Assembly: GCA_964436315.1 (NCBI GenBank)
Contig: CAYTCZ010000159.1
Location: 1-7,784, forward strand
Direction of reading: 5' to 3'
Source of the DNA: CAYTCZ01 sp964436315
GTDB taxonomy: Bacteria > Actinomycetota > Thermoleophilia > Gaiellales > Gaiellaceae
DNA length: 7,784 nt
The translations under genes and the position numbers were made by a program. The notes beneath the pieces were generated by a model that saw only the letters and a list, made by a program, of their open reading frames with translations, was not told where the DNA came from and did not search any database. Positions 6,317 to 7,784 of this stretch are shown piece after piece; the stretch's first letter is position 1; each line of letters starts with the position of its first letter.

Positions 6317-6322
6317 CCTCCT
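6317..6322 (+). other. CCTCCT (anti-Shine-Dalgarno-like) just before the rpsA start
   Basis: The six bases CCTCCT, the sequence of the 16S rRNA 3' end itself, sit two bases before the rpsA ATG. They cannot pair with the ribosome's anti-Shine-Dalgarno sequence, so there is no Shine-Dalgarno initiation here. The run may be chance, part of the promoter discriminator, or related to control of S1 synthesis. Confidence 0.5.
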
Positions 6323-6324
6323 GC

Positions 6325-7784
6325 ATGGCAAACGACACGGCGACCGACTCAGATACGACATCACAAGAAGACGGCGTCTGGACTCGCGGTCCGGACGGGG
6401 AGCTGATTCCCGACTACGAATCGACCTTCCCGATCATCAACGAAGGTGAGGTCGTACGCGGAACTGTCGTCCGAGTCGACAAGGATGAAGTCCTCGTCGA
6501 CATCGGCTACAAGTCGGAGGGTGTCATTCCGGTGGCCGAGCTCTCGATTCGCCGCGCCGTCAATCCCGAAGACGAGGTTGGCCTTGGCGATGAGATCGAT
6601 GCGCTCGTCCTGACCAAGGAAGACGCCGAAGGCCGGCTAATTCTCTCGAAGAAGCGCGCACGCTTCGAACTCGCGTGGAAGCGGATCGAGAACGCCGCTG
6701 AGAGCGGGGAGCCTGTCGAGGGGACGGTCATCGAGGTCGTGAAGGGTGGCCTCATCCTCGATCTCGGCGTACGCGGGTTTCTCCCAGCCTCCCTGGTCGA
6801 CATTCGGCGGGTTCAGGATCTCGACGATTTCCTCGGCACGCAGCTGCGCTGCAAGGTGATCGAGCTCAATCGCAGCCGGAACAACGTCGTCCTTTCCCGT
6901 CGGGCCGTGCTCGAGGAAGAGCGAAAGGAGATGCGCCAGGCGATCCTTGATCGACTCTCGCCCGGTGACGTCGTGACTGGGACGATCTCGAACCTGGTCG
7001 ACTTCGGGGCGTTTGTCGACCTCGACGGGATCGACGGCCTGATCCATATCTCTGAGCTATCGTGGAGTCACGTCAATCATCCATCCGAGCTGCTCGAGAT
7101 CGGACAGGAAGTCAACGTCAAGGTTCTCGATATCGATCGCGAGCGGCAGCGAATCTCCCTCGGGCTGAAGCAAACGCAGACCGATCCTTGGCAGCAGGTC
7201 ATCGAGACCTACGACAACGGCGATGTCGTCGACGGAAAAGTGACGAAGGTCGTCACTTTTGGCGCGTTCGTGGAGATCCTGCCGGGCGTCGAAGGCCTTG
7301 TGCATATCTCCGAGCTCGCCCCCTATCACGTCGACAATCCGCGCGAGATCGTCGGTCAGGGCGAAGATGTTCGAGTGAAGATCATCGAGGTTGATGCCGA
7401 TCGCCGTCGGCTGTCGCTCTCGCTGAAGCGCGTTGACGAGCAGGGTGGCTCGCGTCCGCCGATCGTCGATGCCCCAGAGCTTGGTCTCTCGGAGGAGGTC
7501 TTTGTCGAAGGCCAGGACACCGAGGCAGTCGGTATGGATGAGCCGGGTCCTGAGGAGATTGTCGCTGAGCCGCCTGCTTCGGGCGATCTCGAGGACTCTG
7601 TCACGGAGGCGCCGGCTGATGCCGCAACGGACCTCGTGGAGGGTGTCGTCGAGGAAGTGGTCGAAGAGGTAGTCGAGTCGGAGCCGGAAGCCGAAGAGGT
7701 CGTGTCGAGCTCTGACGAATCCGTGGTCGAGGCTGCGGACCCGAGCGCCGAGGTCGGCGACGAAGAAACGGCTCAAGAGGACCA
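6325..7784 (+). CDS. rpsA: 30S ribosomal protein S1, 3' partial
   Basis: The frame is open from ATG 6325 to the right edge: 486 complete codons plus two bases, no stop. S1 binds mRNA on the 30S subunit and helps start translation, particularly of structured mRNAs or those without a Shine-Dalgarno sequence. After a ~38-residue acidic, probably flexible N-terminus there are four S1 (OB-fold) domains: ~40-110 (EVLVDIGYKSEGVIP, then LILSKKRA), ~128-193 (VIEVVKGGLILDLGVRGFLP), ~214-282 (VDFGAFVDLDGIDGLIHISELSW) and ~299-368 (VTFGAFVEILPGVEGLVHISEL). The domain sequence is very close to mycobacterial RpsA, which also has four domains. Residues ~373 onward are a low-complexity acidic tail rich in Glu, Val, Asp and Ala, with no further S1 domain so far. 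The start is supported by the TATAAT just upstream and by the absence of an earlier in-frame start; ATG 6311 is in another frame. No Shine-Dalgarno sequence precedes it. Mycobacterial RpsA is about 480 residues, so the end should be near. Confidence 0.96.
   Translation, partial: MANDTATDSDTTSQEDGVWTRGPDGELIPDYESTFPIINEGEVVRGTVVRVDKDEVLVDIGYKSEGVIPVAELSIRRAVNPEDEVGLGDEIDALVLTKEDAEGRLILSKKRARFELAWKRIENAAESGEPVEGTVIEVVKGGLILDLGVRGFLPASLVDIRRVQDLDDFLGTQLRCKVIELNRSRNNVVLSRRAVLEEERKEMRQAILDRLSPGDVVTGTISNLVDFGAFVDLDGIDGLIHISELSWSHVNHPSELLEIGQEVNVKVLDIDRERQRISLGLKQTQTDPWQQVIETYDNGDVVDGKVTKVVTFGAFVEILPGVEGLVHISELAPYHVDNPREIVGQGEDVRVKIIEVDADRRRLSLSLKRVDEQGGSRPPIVDAPELGLSEEVFVEGQDTEAVGMDEPGPEEIVAEPPASGDLEDSVTEAPADAATDLVEGVVEEVVEEVVESEPEAEEVVSSSDESVVEAADPSAEVGDEETAQED
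7645..7677 (+). repeat. Degenerate tandem repeat coding VVEE in the S1 tail
   Basis: Three consecutive 12-base units (the last incomplete) encode VVEE-VVEE-VVE at residues 441-451 of S1, with different codons in each unit. The variation in codons suggests selection on the acidic/hydrophobic protein pattern rather than recent DNA slippage. Similar Glu-Val clusters (EEVVSS, ESVVEA) follow. Confidence 0.6.

Noticed and set aside
7057..7776. A 239-codon - strand frame, and similar ones at 3730-4350, 4846-5436 and 5476-6105
   Set aside because: All are antisense to strongly conserved rpsA or polA coding sequence. Their compositions (rich in Arg, Leu, Asp) are what the reverse strand of such genes gives.

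Overview
This window looks like a core-genome segment of a GC-rich actinobacterium (Actinomycetota). The main reason is that polA is followed directly by rpsA, both on the + strand, an order well known in this phylum (Mycobacterium has polA-rpsA-coaE). The GC-rich third positions and the four-domain S1 protein ending in a long acidic tail agree with this. A deep-branching class such as Thermoleophilia is possible, but that is a guess from overall feel and has not been tested.

Layout. (1) Positions 1-2209, + strand: a two-gene unit. It holds an M20 metallopeptidase open at the left edge and a P-loop protein related to the dethiobiotin-synthetase/DUF1611 type, joined by an 8-base ATGACTGA overlap. 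(2) Positions 2215-3632, - strand: a lipoprotein of the lysyl oxidase family (2865-3632), then 50 bases, then a CoxG-like SRPBCC protein (2215-2814) with a GTG start and a strong Shine-Dalgarno sequence. The two converging units end 5 bases apart, and an imperfect 21-base palindrome covers both stop codons. (3) Positions 3658-6252, + strand: DNA polymerase I, diverging from the lysyl oxidase gene with only 25 bases between start codons. Its proofreading domain has lost the catalytic acids. (4) From 6325 to the right edge: ribosomal protein S1 (486 complete codons, no stop yet), preceded by a perfect TATAAT but no Shine-Dalgarno sequence.

polA and rpsA are housekeeping genes of replication/repair and translation. 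The M20 plus P-loop pair probably acts on amino acids or acylated/peptide-like amino compounds, but the substrate cannot be read from the sequence. The lysyl oxidase is predicted to be lipid-anchored outside the cytoplasmic membrane, and the CoxG-like protein to lie on its inner face. Nothing in the window says they share a pathway, although they may share a transcript.

I see no tRNA or rRNA gene, mobile element, CRISPR array or prophage. No stretch longer than 72 bases lacks a gene. The least characterised part is the P-loop protein with its unassigned N-terminal half and its coupling to the peptidase. The lysyl oxidase lipoprotein and the unusual start region of rpsA also deserve a look.
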